Shown in pieces: positions 24,101 through 37,600 of a DNA stretch of 64,000 nt. Under the pieces are notes generated by a model. It was not told the DNA's origin. It worked only from the letters and a program-made list of their open reading frames with translations, and made no database searches. Source of the stretch: Chrysogorgia sp. JL179-B06 (Eukaryota; Cnidaria; Anthozoa; Scleralcyonacea; Chrysogorgiidae); NCBI GenBank assembly GCA_035772405.1, contig JAYKKM010000469.1, positions 2,420,001 through 2,484,000 of the forward strand. Reading direction: 5' to 3'. The position numbers and the translations under genes were made by a program. How positions within the stretch are numbered: the stretch's first letter is position 1; each line of letters begins with the position of its first letter.

Positions 24101-27100
24101 CTGTAATACTAATGCGGCGTAAATGCGACATCGAGTTAAACGCAGAATTTCAGTCGAATTTAATTTACCACATCTGGACAGTTTCAACTACCAGACTATC
24201 ACTCTGTATACAAACGAATTTCGTGGGGTTTTCACACGAGCAGCAGGCATTATAATCAATGCGACGGTATTAAATTCATCGTTCGCATAATCGTCAAAAT
24301 TAAATTCGTCTATTGTGCGTCGCCTAGCACAGGCCCAATTTTATTGTGATATTATTATTAATTATATCAACAGAATTGTCAGTCGCAGAAAAATTTGACA
24401 CAGTTTGTGGGCATCGTGAAATTTGACCGGTCAAAAATCGTCTTTGACCGATCACAATTGGAACTGACCAGTCACAATGACCGGCGTAACATGAAACGTT
24501 ATTTTGAGCCCTGCTCCTTAAAGGGTTAAGATTGTTTTTTATGGTTTACCCCCATCCCAAGCAATTCTGTTTTAAAATCACGAAACGTGAAATTATTGTA
24601 TTATTTTTTGTTGGCATTTTTAATTCAGTATGTCCATTGAATATGCTTCTGTATCATGTTTAAAATGAAAACGGTTGATCAATAAAAAAGAACCAATTGA
24701 TGAAATAAGCACCATCTCCAATAAGCACCATCTCCAATAAGCACCATCTCCAATAAGCACCATCTCCAATAAGCACCATCTCCAATAATCCCCATCTCCA
24801 ATAAGCCCATCTCCAATAAGCCCCATCTCCAATAAGCACTATCTCCAATAAGCCCCATCTCCAATAAGCCCCATCTCCAATAAGCCCCATCTCCAATAAG
24901 CCCCATCTCCAATAAGCCCCATCTCCAATAAGCCCCATCTCCAATAAGCCCCATCTCCAATAAGCCCCCTCTCCAATAAGCCCCCATCTCCAATAAGTCC
25001 CATCTCCAATAAACCCCATCTCCAATAAGCCCCTCTCTAATAAGCCCCATCTCCAATAAGCCCCATCTCCAATAAACCCCATCTCCAATAAACCCCATCT
25101 CCAATAAACACCATCTCCAATAAGCACCATCTCCAATAAGCACCATCTCCAATAAGCCCCATCTCCAATAAGCCCCATCTCCAATAAGCCCCATCTCCAA
25201 TAAGCACCATCTCCAATAAGCACCATCTCCAATAAGCACCATCTCCAATAAGCACCATCTCCAATAAGCACCATCTCCAATAAGCCACCATCTCCAATAA
25301 GCCCCCATCTCCAATAAGCCCCATCTCCAGTAAGCCACCATCTCCAGTAAGCCACCATCTCCAATAAGCACCATCTCCAATAAGCACCATCTCCAATAAG
25401 CACCATCTCCAATAAGCCCCATCTCCAATAAGCCACCATCTCCAATAAGCTACCATCTCCAATAAGCCACCATCTCCAATAAGCCACCATCTCCAATAAG
25501 CCACCATCTCCAATAAGCCTCATCTCCAATAAGCCTCATCTCCAATAAGTCCCATCTCCAATAAGTCCCATCTCCAATAAGCCACTATCTCCAATAAGCC
25601 ACCATCTCCAATAAGCCCCCTCAAAATTAAGCGCCCCCCTCATAGATGCTTGAAAATTAAATCCCCAGTGGCTTAATAGAGAAATTACGGTACTGGCAGG
25701 TGTGCAACAAGTAAAAGATTTTCCTCAACAGGTAACACCATCTTCACGGGGCCATAAGGCCCTGTCCTCTTGGGGGTCTGGGAGCATGCTGCTACGCTGG
25801 ACTGCAATGTTTGTGTCGCGCAACGGATATTTCGCAATAAATATTTCGTTGCGCAATTGGGAACGAGTCATTTTCAAGCGCAATTTTCACCAACCTACGT
25901 AACCCAGGGTCTTATCTCCGCTGGATACGAGGTTGAATTTTCACGAGCTGGCCCCCAAATGGTGGTCGAAATTTGATTGCCGTTGCGCATTCTATAAACG
26001 TTCCGTCTCCCGGGCAGAATATTTTGAAATCTAGAAGCTTGGCAATGTAATTTTCAGCATTCAGAGCAACAAATTGAGAACAAATTATTTATTTGAAGCA
26101 TGAATACATATCTTGACAAGACTCGGATGATAACAATAGCGTTTATTGTACGAGAACTCTCGGCTGCTCCAGGCGGCAATCAGTAGTGCAGGAGACGGTA
26201 CATTTTACCGGTTACCGCCTGATAAGGAGAACATTGACTGGTCATGGTGACCTGCTATCTATCTACCTTGAATAATTTGATGTTGTTGCTGTACAAGTTC
26301 ATTAACAGCCATGTTTCTAGTGTCGTCAGACTCAACATCCACAGCCCATGAATTGCCAGCTGAACCCCTTGATGGTCCAGCATCAAGCAATGAACCTCTG
26401 TTAAGAGAAAGCATGTTTTTGGTTTCTTTCCTTATTCATCATCATCGTCATTATCAATTATTCCTTTGATATAGACCTCTTTCATAATGGCTGCCATTTT
26501 AAATATTCTTTTATGTGCATATAAATTAGCCTTTACAACCTCGTTAAGACGCAAAGATTCTTTTGAATTGCTGACACACAAACGAGGCCAGAAAGGCTAA
26601 TTTAAATAATGCACATAAAGGATATTTAAATTGGCCGCCATTATGAAAGTGGTCTATTAGAGTGCCTTAGAGGATGAAAAAATAGCTGACAAGGTCTTTT
26701 ACAGTTTTTGATTTGCTCCATTCATTTCAGAGATATCTGTCTTCAAACATTGTAAAAACCGCTATTTTTAATTCCCTAAGAGAAATTTTCACAAATTGCA
26801 AAGGCTCTGGTAACTAACTTATGTGACGTAACGTAAGGGACAGAAGTATTCGTCAGAGTCTATTCTGAAGCGGTTATCATCAAGTGGATACAGGTCCGAC
26901 AATTTTAGGGATATTTAGGGTTAGGAATAAGGATATTTAGGGTTAGGATTTAGGGTATTTAGGGTTAAGATTTAGGGTTTTTATGGTTAAGATTTAGGGT
27001 TTTTAGGGTTAAGATTTAGGGTTTTAGGGTTATTTGGTCGGACCTGTATCCACGGCGTATCATCAAATATCTAAAAAAAGCTTGGTGTACTGCCGAAAGC

Positions 27101-28640
27101 AAGTTGTACTGCTGTAAGTTGTCAAATCCTTCGTCAGAGAGGGAAACGTGACGAAAGCCTTCGCTCGAAACGTTAGACAACTTACATGCTATTTCGGCAT
27201 TATCCAACCTTTTTAAAATACCAGATAGATGTGTTGTTTTTGGGTGTTACTGTTCAAATGAATCAGACTTAGAACACATAATTTCACTTCGTCGCAACTA
27301 CATTACACGCGGCTTGTTTCGGGCATCTCTTAGTTGCGTTTTAGTTCCTGTAATAAAATGGATGAACGCGGTCAACGCAATGGTTTGTATAGGATCGACT
27401 GGGGGCAAACATAAAGCAAACAAACTTCGCTAGCTTCGAGTAGTTCTTTTACGAATTTAATATCAAATATATTCGTGTTTTTTAAGATAAGTATTGGTAT
27501 ATTTTATAATATTTGGTCTTGCATATGGGAAAAGGAGATCACTGTGAGTTTGGGGATGCGACAACGACCGATCACACTTTCGGAAAGGACGGTTTTGTTT
27601 ATAGCGTCGTCATTGTCGTCAACAAGATTAATAAACGTATGTTTGTACGGGTTCTTTTGCTCCGGAGCGTCACAACAACGGCCAAGAGGTGCAAGCAAGT
27701 TGAAATGATGGGACGATGGATGAAAGTCATGGTAGCTAAGCGTAATAGGACCGGAACAACTTGTAAGGCATTGCGTCAGCCGCGCGAGAAAACTAGGGCC
27801 TCGGCACCGGCAACTCATCCATTGCAATGTTTAAAGTGAGATATCTCAGAAATGAATGGACCAAATCAACAAATTGTAAAAGACCTTATCGCTATTTTTG
27901 CATCCTCTATATAGAAAACAAAAACTAACTGTCCAGGGCTCATAAAGTGCATGCTTTAAAATGAGTTACCGTACCATTTGCTAAATTAATAAAAATTAAA
28001 TGTTACATACCTGCCATAATCTGTTTGAACTGACTCCTGAACAAAGGCTGCTTTAAGTCTCTTCTCTCTACAAACATAAAGAATACAAATTGAACACTCT
28101 AAAAGGTTGGTGTGTTGTTGAAATAGTATGTAGGAGGTGTAACGTTTTGAGAGAAGGCCTTTTGTCAGGGCTTAAACGGTACTTTGCGAAACGGTATACT
28201 TTGTGAAACGGTACTTTGTGAAACCATAGTTAGTAGAGGGGGATGGTTTGGAAGCTCCATTGTCTTCAAAGATTATGCAATGTTCATGTTATTGTATTGG
28301 AGAAAGTGTTTGTTATTGGTTGGAGAAAGGAAATTATATGGACACGTGACGATGAAGGACTACACTAATTAAATCTGAACGTTGTTATTGGATGACTGCT
28401 TCATTATACAGAAAATACAATACGTTCAGTGACCGTGAAAGTGAACAACAACATACAACAATGACTTTTGCTGACCTTCCAAACCAGCACTTCTATTAAC
28501 TATGGTAAAACGAAATGGTACTTTGCGAAACGGTACTTTGCGAAACGGCATTTTGCGAAACTGTACTTTGCGAAACGGCAGTTTCCTGTGAGGCTTTTCC
28601 TGCAAGCTGGCTGTGTGAAAGCAGAATTTAATATGTCAAA

Positions 28641-28688
<48 letters not shown>

Positions 28689-31600
28689 CAAATTATCGAG
28701 ATTATTAATTTCCCTGGGATACACACACAAATACACAGACAGTGTGTGTATCACATGCACAGTGTAAGTGATTTTGTTAAATAATCGCAAAAGATATCAT
28801 TATACATACGCTCCATGTACATATTAGCGCAGATACGTGTACGCCTGAGCGGACCTATTTTTCAAAAAGTAATTATGCAGTGTGATTATAATTTTTTTGA
28901 AATTATTTCAGCATTCTTTTCAGGAATATTTTTACCAAAATCAAATTTTTTGTCTGTTGGTTTATTGTGTGCGATAGGTTGTTTTTTTTAGGTATTTTCC
29001 TATAACTCTTTCCTCAAAAATAAAGTGGGTAGTATCTTCCAGCCAGCCAGAGCGTGGCTTGGTGTAAACACTTATTAATCACACACAAAAAGCATCTTTT
29101 AAATGCAAATCCCAATTGCGATCATAAATATCTGTCAGTTAAATTTCTGTTTCGCACGCTTGGCACCGGACTGTTTAATATTTGCTTTGACATATTAAAT
29201 TCTTCTTTCACACAATCGGCTCGCAGGTAAAGCCTCACAGGAAACTGCCGTTTCGCAGAGTACCATTTCGCAAAGTACCATTTCGTTTCGTTTCGTTTCG
29301 CAAAGTACAATAAGCCTTTTGTCAGAGAGTGAAACGTAAAATGAAATAAATACCTGGGATGTCAAACTTTTATTTGCAAGATATTTTGTGTATAAAAGTT
29401 TGATACAGTACCCGGTTTTTGTTTCTCATTACATTTCACTCTCTAACAAAGCCGGGGCCTTTGCTCAAAATGCTCTAGACCTCCTACAAACTATTGCAGC
29501 AGTACACAAATCGTTTAGCGTTTTCAATTTGTATTTCTATAGAGGGATTTCATGTGATGTCACAAAATTCTAAAAAGTAAATTATAATACCTATAGTTGT
29601 TTTATATGTTTTATATGTTTTATATGTTTCATAGTTGTTTTAGTTGTTTTATATGTTTTGTTGATCCTTATAATAAGTCTTCTTCGAAAAGTTTAGGTCG
29701 ATACAATTATTCCTTCTTGAGTTACGGAGCTTTTGAATTATTTTATGGTGACGTCAGCGCATGAGTTTCAAAGGTCGTTAAAAGCTACTTTGTACACACA
29801 ATTTGACCTATAAAGTTAGCTACTTTAAGCTTTAGAAGTGATGTCCAATCCTTTCTTAAGTACAATCTCAATATTATGTTTGAAACTCAGATTTCTTTTG
29901 GTAACGCTTTGGGACATATTTGCCCACAAACATGGCGGCCAAAATTCTATGACACGTATCAAGCCGCGTTTCGACCAAAATGTTCAGATTGTACTTCAGT
30001 TAGGATTAGACATCACTTCTCAAGCTTAACCAATCTTTATACGTCGAGTTGGGTGTACCAAGTAGCTTTTAACAACCTTTGAAAATCATGCTGACGTCAG
30101 CAATGATAAAATTCTAACTCCAAACAAAACCAAATTTTGATTGGACATGTCTGTCCAAATAAAATATATTCTCAATATAAAGAAGAAATTCTGATTCTTT
30201 TTGGCAAAGAAAGTTCAATTTCCTTTCGATCATACGTTTGAAGTGTAAATAATCTATAACACATGCTAAACAAACCACCATGGAAATTCGCTTATCATGA
30301 ACTATGTAGACAAAAAAAAGGAAACATAGTGATAACAGTTTTATGTCAGACCAAATTTACGTTATGTCAAACCAAAATGGCAAATTATTTAGACCAGACT
30401 TATAGCCAGAGGACACCCTACAATGAAAAAGCCTTGGGATGCCCAAAATTTTGACAAAAAAGGAAATTGTTCTCAATGACTTGCCTAGTTAGCTTATCAA
30501 TAAATCAATAAATATGATCCTTAAAGTTTTGCATGGCGATATTATAAAATCAATCAATAAACTTTGTGGTTTTCACGAACGTGCCTGTCGATGAAACTTG
30601 CGAGATAACAAAACGAAAACTTCTTGGAGACGTACGAATCTATCAGTAGACAATATATTTGAGCTACTAAAACTCTGCCTCTCCTCAACCTGTTTCCAAT
30701 GGAGAGATCAGTTCTATGAGCAAACCAGCGGCGCCGCGATGGGTTCACCTCTCTCTCCAATTTTAGCCAACATCTGCATGGAAGAGTTTGAAGAAAAAAC
30801 CTTGGTCAATACCAATACCAAACCCAAATTGTGGAAACGCTATGTGGAATATATACATATATATAAATAAAATAAAAGGAATATATATATATCTTTACAA
30901 TTTGGTCGCACGGCGAAGAAAAACTTAATTGCTTCCTACAATATACCTGAACGACCTCCATCCATCCATCACCTTCACCATGGAAATAGAAAACGAACAG
31001 CACTCCTTGCCATTTCTTGATGTTCTTCTCACCAAAAATTCCAGTGGATTTCTCAGTCACTCCGTCTATCGTAAACCCACCCACACCGACCGCTATATCT
31101 AAACTACCGATCAATCCATCATCCAAAAATCAAATCTTCAGTCTGCAAAACCTTAGTCCACCGTGCGCACTCCATCTGCGACAACGGCAGCATCGAAAAT
31201 GAATTACACCACCTTAACCAAGTACTGTTTGCATCCCATACATCGGTCCTGCTTCCCACAAAATCGAACGAATCCTTCTCTCCAACGACATCAAAGTTTA
31301 TCACATGAGCTCTCATCAGAAAATTCACCAGTTACTCTACTCTCACAAAGATAAAACGGACACCAGCCTGAAACCCGGTGTATATCGTATCCCATGTGAA
31401 TGTGGTATGGTATACATTGGGGAAACCGGACGCAATCTAACTATACGACGGAAAGAACATTAAGCAAATCTCGACAAGTACGCCATCGCCAAACATACTT
31501 GGGAGCATGACCACCGTATCAAATGGGATCAATAAACTCTTGTAGCTCCGGTAAACAACTACTTCCCGCGGAAAATCAGAGAGTCAATCGAGATCGCAAA

Positions 31601-34600
31601 ACACAGAACAATGTCACAGGAAGCATAGTCAATCGAGATATGGTCTGGAAACTCAGCTAAAGTCTTTGTTCTATCTTTTTGTTCGTCTTTATGCAATTTT
31701 GTGCACGGTCACTGAACCTATTGTATTTTAGTATAATGAAGCAATCATCCAATAGAATCGTTTGGGTTTAATCGCTCAACCGTGTTGTTTAAAAGCGGAA
31801 CCCCGCCTTACGGCCACCTCGTTAATACGGTCACCTCGTTAATACGGCCATTTTTTTTGTCCCGGCAAAATGCCAATACATTTCCTTATAAAAATACCCC
31901 GGTAATACGGCCACCCCGTTAATACGGCCAACGGCCACATCATAACATCCCAACGTTAATAATCACCCCGTTTATACGGCCACTCCAACCAAACGTGCAT
32001 TCTAAAATATAAAAGACTGACAAGTGCAAACGGAAATATATCTTGGGACAAAAGACTCACACCTCGAGACTTAATTTTAATTGAAATTAAAATGTCTGTG
32101 ACATGTCATGTTATATAGTTATAAAGTTTCAGATATTAAAGCAGCAAAGTTTTCAACATGGTTTACTTTTCTTCTTACTATTTCCTTCTTGCTTTGTGTG
32201 TCTCTTTCTTGTTTCATCTCTTACAGAAAGATTATTTTCAATGTCGAAAAGGTTCTTTAGCAGTTTGATGTATCTTTTCTGTCCCGAAAATCTGTAAACG
32301 CAGGGAACTTCCATGCCATATCCGCCGCCTCGGTTTACAGCTTTTCCCACAACTTCAACTTCAGCTTTACTGTCTGTCTTTGTTAGGAAATGTTGAACAA
32401 TCCCCGTCCCTTGTTTTGTGCTTGCTAGAGCCCTTGGTATGTGGCCAACACGTGTCCATCTCTAATCACGGCAATAGAGTTCTTGTCATGCTGATTTTTT
32501 GGCTCGTGCTGTAACCCCAGGACTTCCCCAATTTCGATCTCCCAGTTATCTTTATACGCATGATATCCCCTAATCCAAGATGGGACTACGATTTCATTCA
32601 AACTTGAATCCGACATAGCATGAGAAACCAGAACTGTTGCCTTTCCTGTGTCCTGAAACCCCCGAGGTTTATGTTTGTGGCCGATGTAAATTTGACAGGT
32701 GAGTGGGCAGCGCAGATTCAGTTACATTTAGGAGCATTGATTCAAGTGAGAAATTTAGTTTCTTGTCATGTCATCCACAGGTAAACGAAAACGAGAAGAG
32801 CTTGGTTTGAAAACACGCTTTGAAGTGATTAGATTCAGCGACGGTAATCCTAAAGAAAGCACGAGAAAAATCGCCGAAAAATTTAATTGTGGAAGAACCC
32901 AAATTCAGAGTATTTTACTAAAGAAAGATGAGATCCTGAAGGCCTTTGAGGCTAATGTTATAGCAGTAACACAAAAAGATCGAGGGGGGCGAAGAATGAA
33001 GAAGTCGACAATGCATTACTGGAATGGTTCCAGAAGGCTATAGAAGTAAAAACATGCCTATTTCTGGGCCTATATACTACAAGAAAAGGCCATGCAAATT
33101 GCCAAAGCTTTAGATGTGTCCCCTGGCGAATTTAAAGCATCGAACGGATGGCTCGACCGCTTCAAAACTAGAAATGGTATCAAGGCTAAATTCATTTCTG
33201 GAGAAGCAGGGGATGTGAGCGAAGATACGGTCGACTCCTGGAAGGAAATGCTTCCAGATATCTTACAAGGATGGGCGCCAGAAAACATATGGAATATGGA
33301 TGAAACAAGTCAATTTTTTAGAGCCCTGCCAAACAAGTCCCTGGCAGATGCGTCTCGTAATTGTACAGGAGGAAAGAGATCAAAAGAGAGACTGACTTGC
33401 GCTTTCTTCGTGAATGCTAGTGGTGGCAAAGAGAAGCCCATTGTTATTGGCAAGTCGGCCAATCCAAGATGCTTTAAGGGAATTTCAGATAGATCGACAT
33501 TGCCATGCCAATATTTCAGCCAACGCAAAGCCTGGATGGAAAGTGGTATCCTAGAAGAAATTCTCCAGAAACTAAATCGGCAATTGAAAAAAGATAATCG
33601 AAGAATCCTTTTGTTTATGGACAATGCCCCATGTTACCCTGAAGATCTCGAGGACAAATGCACACAGGTTAAAGTTATATTCCTACCCAAGAACACCACA
33701 TCCCGTTTGCAGCCACTTGACCTCGGGATAATACAGACATTTAAACTCAAGTACTACAGACGCCTGTTAACACATGTAGTGAGTAAAATAGATGAATGTA
33801 GTTCTGCATCCGAAGTTTGCAAGTCTGTCGATGTTCTGCAGGCAATAAGATGGACTGCCATGGCATGGAACGATATTTCAGAATCAACAATCGTTAAATG
33901 TTTTATCAAGGCAGGAATTTTAAATTCTGAAGGTGATGCTAATGGAGTGGAGGCGGCGAACAGTGATTTTGACCCTTTCGCCGAACTTGACAGTGAAGTT
34001 AACAATGTTGAAGACATGGCTAGAGAAACGAGTGGACCAGATGCTATATCCATAAGAGAAACAGCATCAGGTTTTTTTGACCCACCAATTTGTCACGAAC
34101 TACCAGACAATTGGGAAGACAATTGGGAATTTCTTCCGTCAAGTGGGCCAGGATCAAGCAGCTAATGACGACAATGACGAGGACAACGAGGCAAATGATG
34201 AAGGAGTTCAACAAGTTTCAGTATCAATACCGAAACTGACCTCTTATCGAGAAGCAATAGCTAGCATTGAGGACGTTTTGCGTTTTCTGGAGTCCAGGGG
34301 AAACTCTGATACAGCAAACGACCTCTCAAAAGTTATTTGCCAGACGCAAAGTGATTGGCTTGAACGCATGAAAAGTCAATCAAAAGTCACAGATTTCTTT
34401 TTAAAATCCTGACGTTACAAATAGCTGTCGGTTTTTGCTTGTGGAATTCAGTTATGTTTATTTATGTTTAGTTCTTATTTAGTTATGTTTGGGTCCGTTT
34501 AAATTAAATTGTTGTTTAGAAGTGCGATTGTAATAAAATCTGTCATGACATCACTTGCAAGAAAGCAGCCATGAAATTTGACCCTACCCCGTTAATACGG

Positions 34601-37600
34601 CCAAATTGTTATGGCCCGTTGGTGACCGTATTAACGGGGTTCCACTGTATTAATAAAACTAAAACAAAGGATGTGCACGGTGTAAGGTACGGTTCAACAT
34701 CAAAACGTAGCTCATTATAGTCGCTTTGAAGTTTGCCGAGTTTCCAGACCATATCTCGATTGACTATGCAGGAAGGCAACCTTTAAATGATATTTGGACA
34801 AGCCTTTTCAAACTTTCATAACACAGATATTTATAATTTTTAGTTTATTATTTTATTTAATTATTTTCAGTTTTATCTGTATATTTTCGTTCCTGTCAAA
34901 CGCATTCTAATCTTGCATGTTATGGGTTACCTGTGCTTTACAGCTAAAAGAAATCAAGATAAAATCTTTCCCCTTTTTGAATAAATTACCGTTTTGGAAT
35001 AAATTATGAATTAGTACTAGCTAGGAGGGAGCAGTGGATACGAAGTTGCCTGTAGACGTTTTCAGGATTAGGCATGCCTGGAGGTCAAATAAATAGAATG
35101 TAGAATATAAACCACGTATAAAGGCGATCGTATAGCCTTGTAATAAATAACATGTCATATGGTAATCATATGGCGCGTTTATAATGTCAAAATTCAATCT
35201 GATCATTTGAACACCATACATCTAATTCGAACAACATTTACTCGAAACGTCCATTCAAGCGACACTTTGCCAAACTAACGAACGGGAATGCGGGATGTCC
35301 GTTGTCAAAAACATTGAGGTTTATGTAGTGTCTCCTTGAATTAAGACGCTGTCGTTTGTTGCCGTGTTCCAGTCGATAACAATCTAAACCAGGTATCAAG
35401 TCGATCATATGGTCCAATCCATGGCCTTCTCATTTTAAAAATAACATACGGTATAACGGTAATCATATATGGCGCGTTTATAACTCAAAATTCAATCTGA
35501 TCATTTGAACACCATACATGATCTAATTCGAACAACATTTACTCGAAACGAGCAAGCCTCGCGAAGTTATGAAACTTTTGCCAAATCGAACTTCACGATT
35601 GTAATATTTCTGAATTGAACGATTTACAGGTATATCTGGCGGTCAATTAACTTTCAAATCGAACAAACGAACGGGAAATATACTCTCCCAATATTAAAAT
35701 AACGTACGGAAATCACTCAGGATGTCACCGTTGTCAAAAACATTGAGGTTACAGTGTCTCCTTCAATTAAGACGCTGTTATATATTTATTAGCTTTATTT
35801 ATTTTGATAATTCATTACAGCATAATTATACCGATCTTCATTCGCCATTTACTGGTCCACATTACATAATCTTTGATTACTCGTCTCCTAGTAATATGTA
35901 AATTTAGAATAACAAGACGCCCGCTAGGCGTTAACTCGGGCTACTTGCGGTTAATCGTGTTTTGTAAAACATACAATAGAATAGACACAAATCAATGTTC
36001 TATTTGCAAATTCCGGCGAAGAGTGAGTGTCAGGGTAGTGCTTTGCGCGCTTGTTTTCTTCTTGGCGGCCATTTTATGGGACGCCTATTTCAGTTCACAA
36101 ACGAATCCGTCGATATTTTATCAATCCTTCTTATAAATTATCCATTTTCAAGTTTTCCAAGAAGTAAATATACCTGAGTGATCAATTATTGTGATATTTT
36201 TCGTAAAATTGATAATTTACTATAGTAATCTTTTCGATACATAGAAGCTGCTGCGAGCGCTTCGCCTCCGAAGCATGGAAGGCCGGATTATGCTGCTGAA
36301 ACAGCGCGAATAAGTTTGCGAATGGAAGTGTTTGATGAGTGACTAGTAAAGAAATATATTTTGTTTCTTGTGATGTTTTTTTCATTTGAATTTTCAAAGA
36401 TTCAGGAATTCAGGATTCAAAGATTGGGCCAGCTTGTTCGTCAGAAACGGCGTTACGCGCGGCCCGCAGTGGTTCACAAACAAACAAGCGAACCGTAACT
36501 GTTCAAATCGTCTTGAACATTAACTTCATAACGCCCCGAAGTCAGGATCGGACTCCAATTTCAACATTTCCAAATAAATCTAGAGTTCACATGCAAATTA
36601 TAGTTCTAACGATGCGATGCACTGCAATCAATTCGTATGAAAACAAAAACACAAGCGCGCAAAGCACTACCCTGACACTCACTCTTTAAGTAAAATATTG
36701 TGTAAAATACTTATACCTGACAAGCTGTGATATTTGACTCTCAGCCAGTATATTTACGACACGCTGAGCGTACCTGAATCGAGTTACTCGTGGCGAAGCT
36801 TCCATCTAATTTACTTCAGATTTTAATTGTATTGCAGATGTTCTTGCTTACTGTATATTGAATGACGCCTGGAATATAGTTGATATTATCTGCAAAACTC
36901 ATGCGTTCGGAAACCAGAGCAAATACATTAGAGCGCGGTTTTGAATAATATTATAGTCTGCGAGGCAGTGAGTCGCCACTCGCCTGCAGTGGAGAGTATG
37001 TGAGAGAGTGACTATTAATTCTAAATTTCTAGACACAGACCTACTTTCCTTTTCTCATTCGCCTTTTATCCTCCATCCGCCTTTTCGCATTCTGCGTTTT
37101 ACCCTTATACCCGACGCAATTGGCTTTATATTTTCGTTCGAAATCTCTGGAGAAATGTGAGACAAAATCACACCCCCGGCTGAAATATATATTTTAAAAT
37201 CACAAATGTTTGCAATCAAATTTTGTTTTGATTAAGATTACTAGCCAGCAGCATTCCTTATGAATCTTTGGAGTTTTGTGCGAACACTCGAGCAATAGCG
37301 ACCAAAGAAATGAGCACGGCGCTTGGTTTCGCAAAGCCTATCGGGATAATGCAATAATTGCAATTTGTCGACCCGAAAAATAAAATACAGGAATGCCACC
37401 GAAACCTAGACTCGGCTACCACCACAGGTGGTAACCCTAGTAATTAGCTAGCTGGCCGGCTCACTGGATAGTCACTAGCCTGCATAAAGTCTCTCAAATA
37501 ATAATATGCTAAAATTATGAATATGTTTACTGGCTCAAAATGTTATACATGAACTTCAAAGAAATAACGATTTTGAATTATATTTCTTTAAACTGTTTTA

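Larger units (their letters stand above)
26472..27925. repeat. Nested foldbacks in STX8 intron 5
   Basis: A small foldback (26472-26660, arms containing TTTCATAATGGC) adjoins a longer inverted pair (26655-26760 with 27832-27920, both containing GATATCTC and CCATTCATTTC). The pair encloses a telomere-like MITE (26882-27053) and a family A MITE (27082-27215). The enclosed segment 27513-27839 is CpG-richer and open on both strands but has no recognisable protein. Confidence 0.6.
31795..34645. mobile_element. Tigger/pogo DNA transposon
   Basis: The ends resemble each other as inverted repeats (GGAACCCCG...TTAATACGGTCACC), with extra tandem GTTAATACGGCCA units at the left. The right end is followed by TA. 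Inside are a CENP-B-type transposase on the plus strand (32768-34412) and a HIRAN-domain ORF on the minus strand (32153-32616). About 2.85 kb, usual for the group. Confidence 0.88.

Noticed and set aside
24660..25529. A 289-codon open frame on the minus strand
   Set aside because: It is a read-through of the 17-bp minisatellite, open equally in all three frames, without family resemblance or splice support.
24702..25620. Possible CRISPR array
   Set aside because: There are no unique spacers between the repeats; the DNA is animal and the units are directly adjacent.
27504..27839. Overlapping 107- and 108-codon frames on both strands
   Set aside because: They are open on both strands in a CpG-richer stretch inside an inverted repeat, with no recognisable domain or splice signals.
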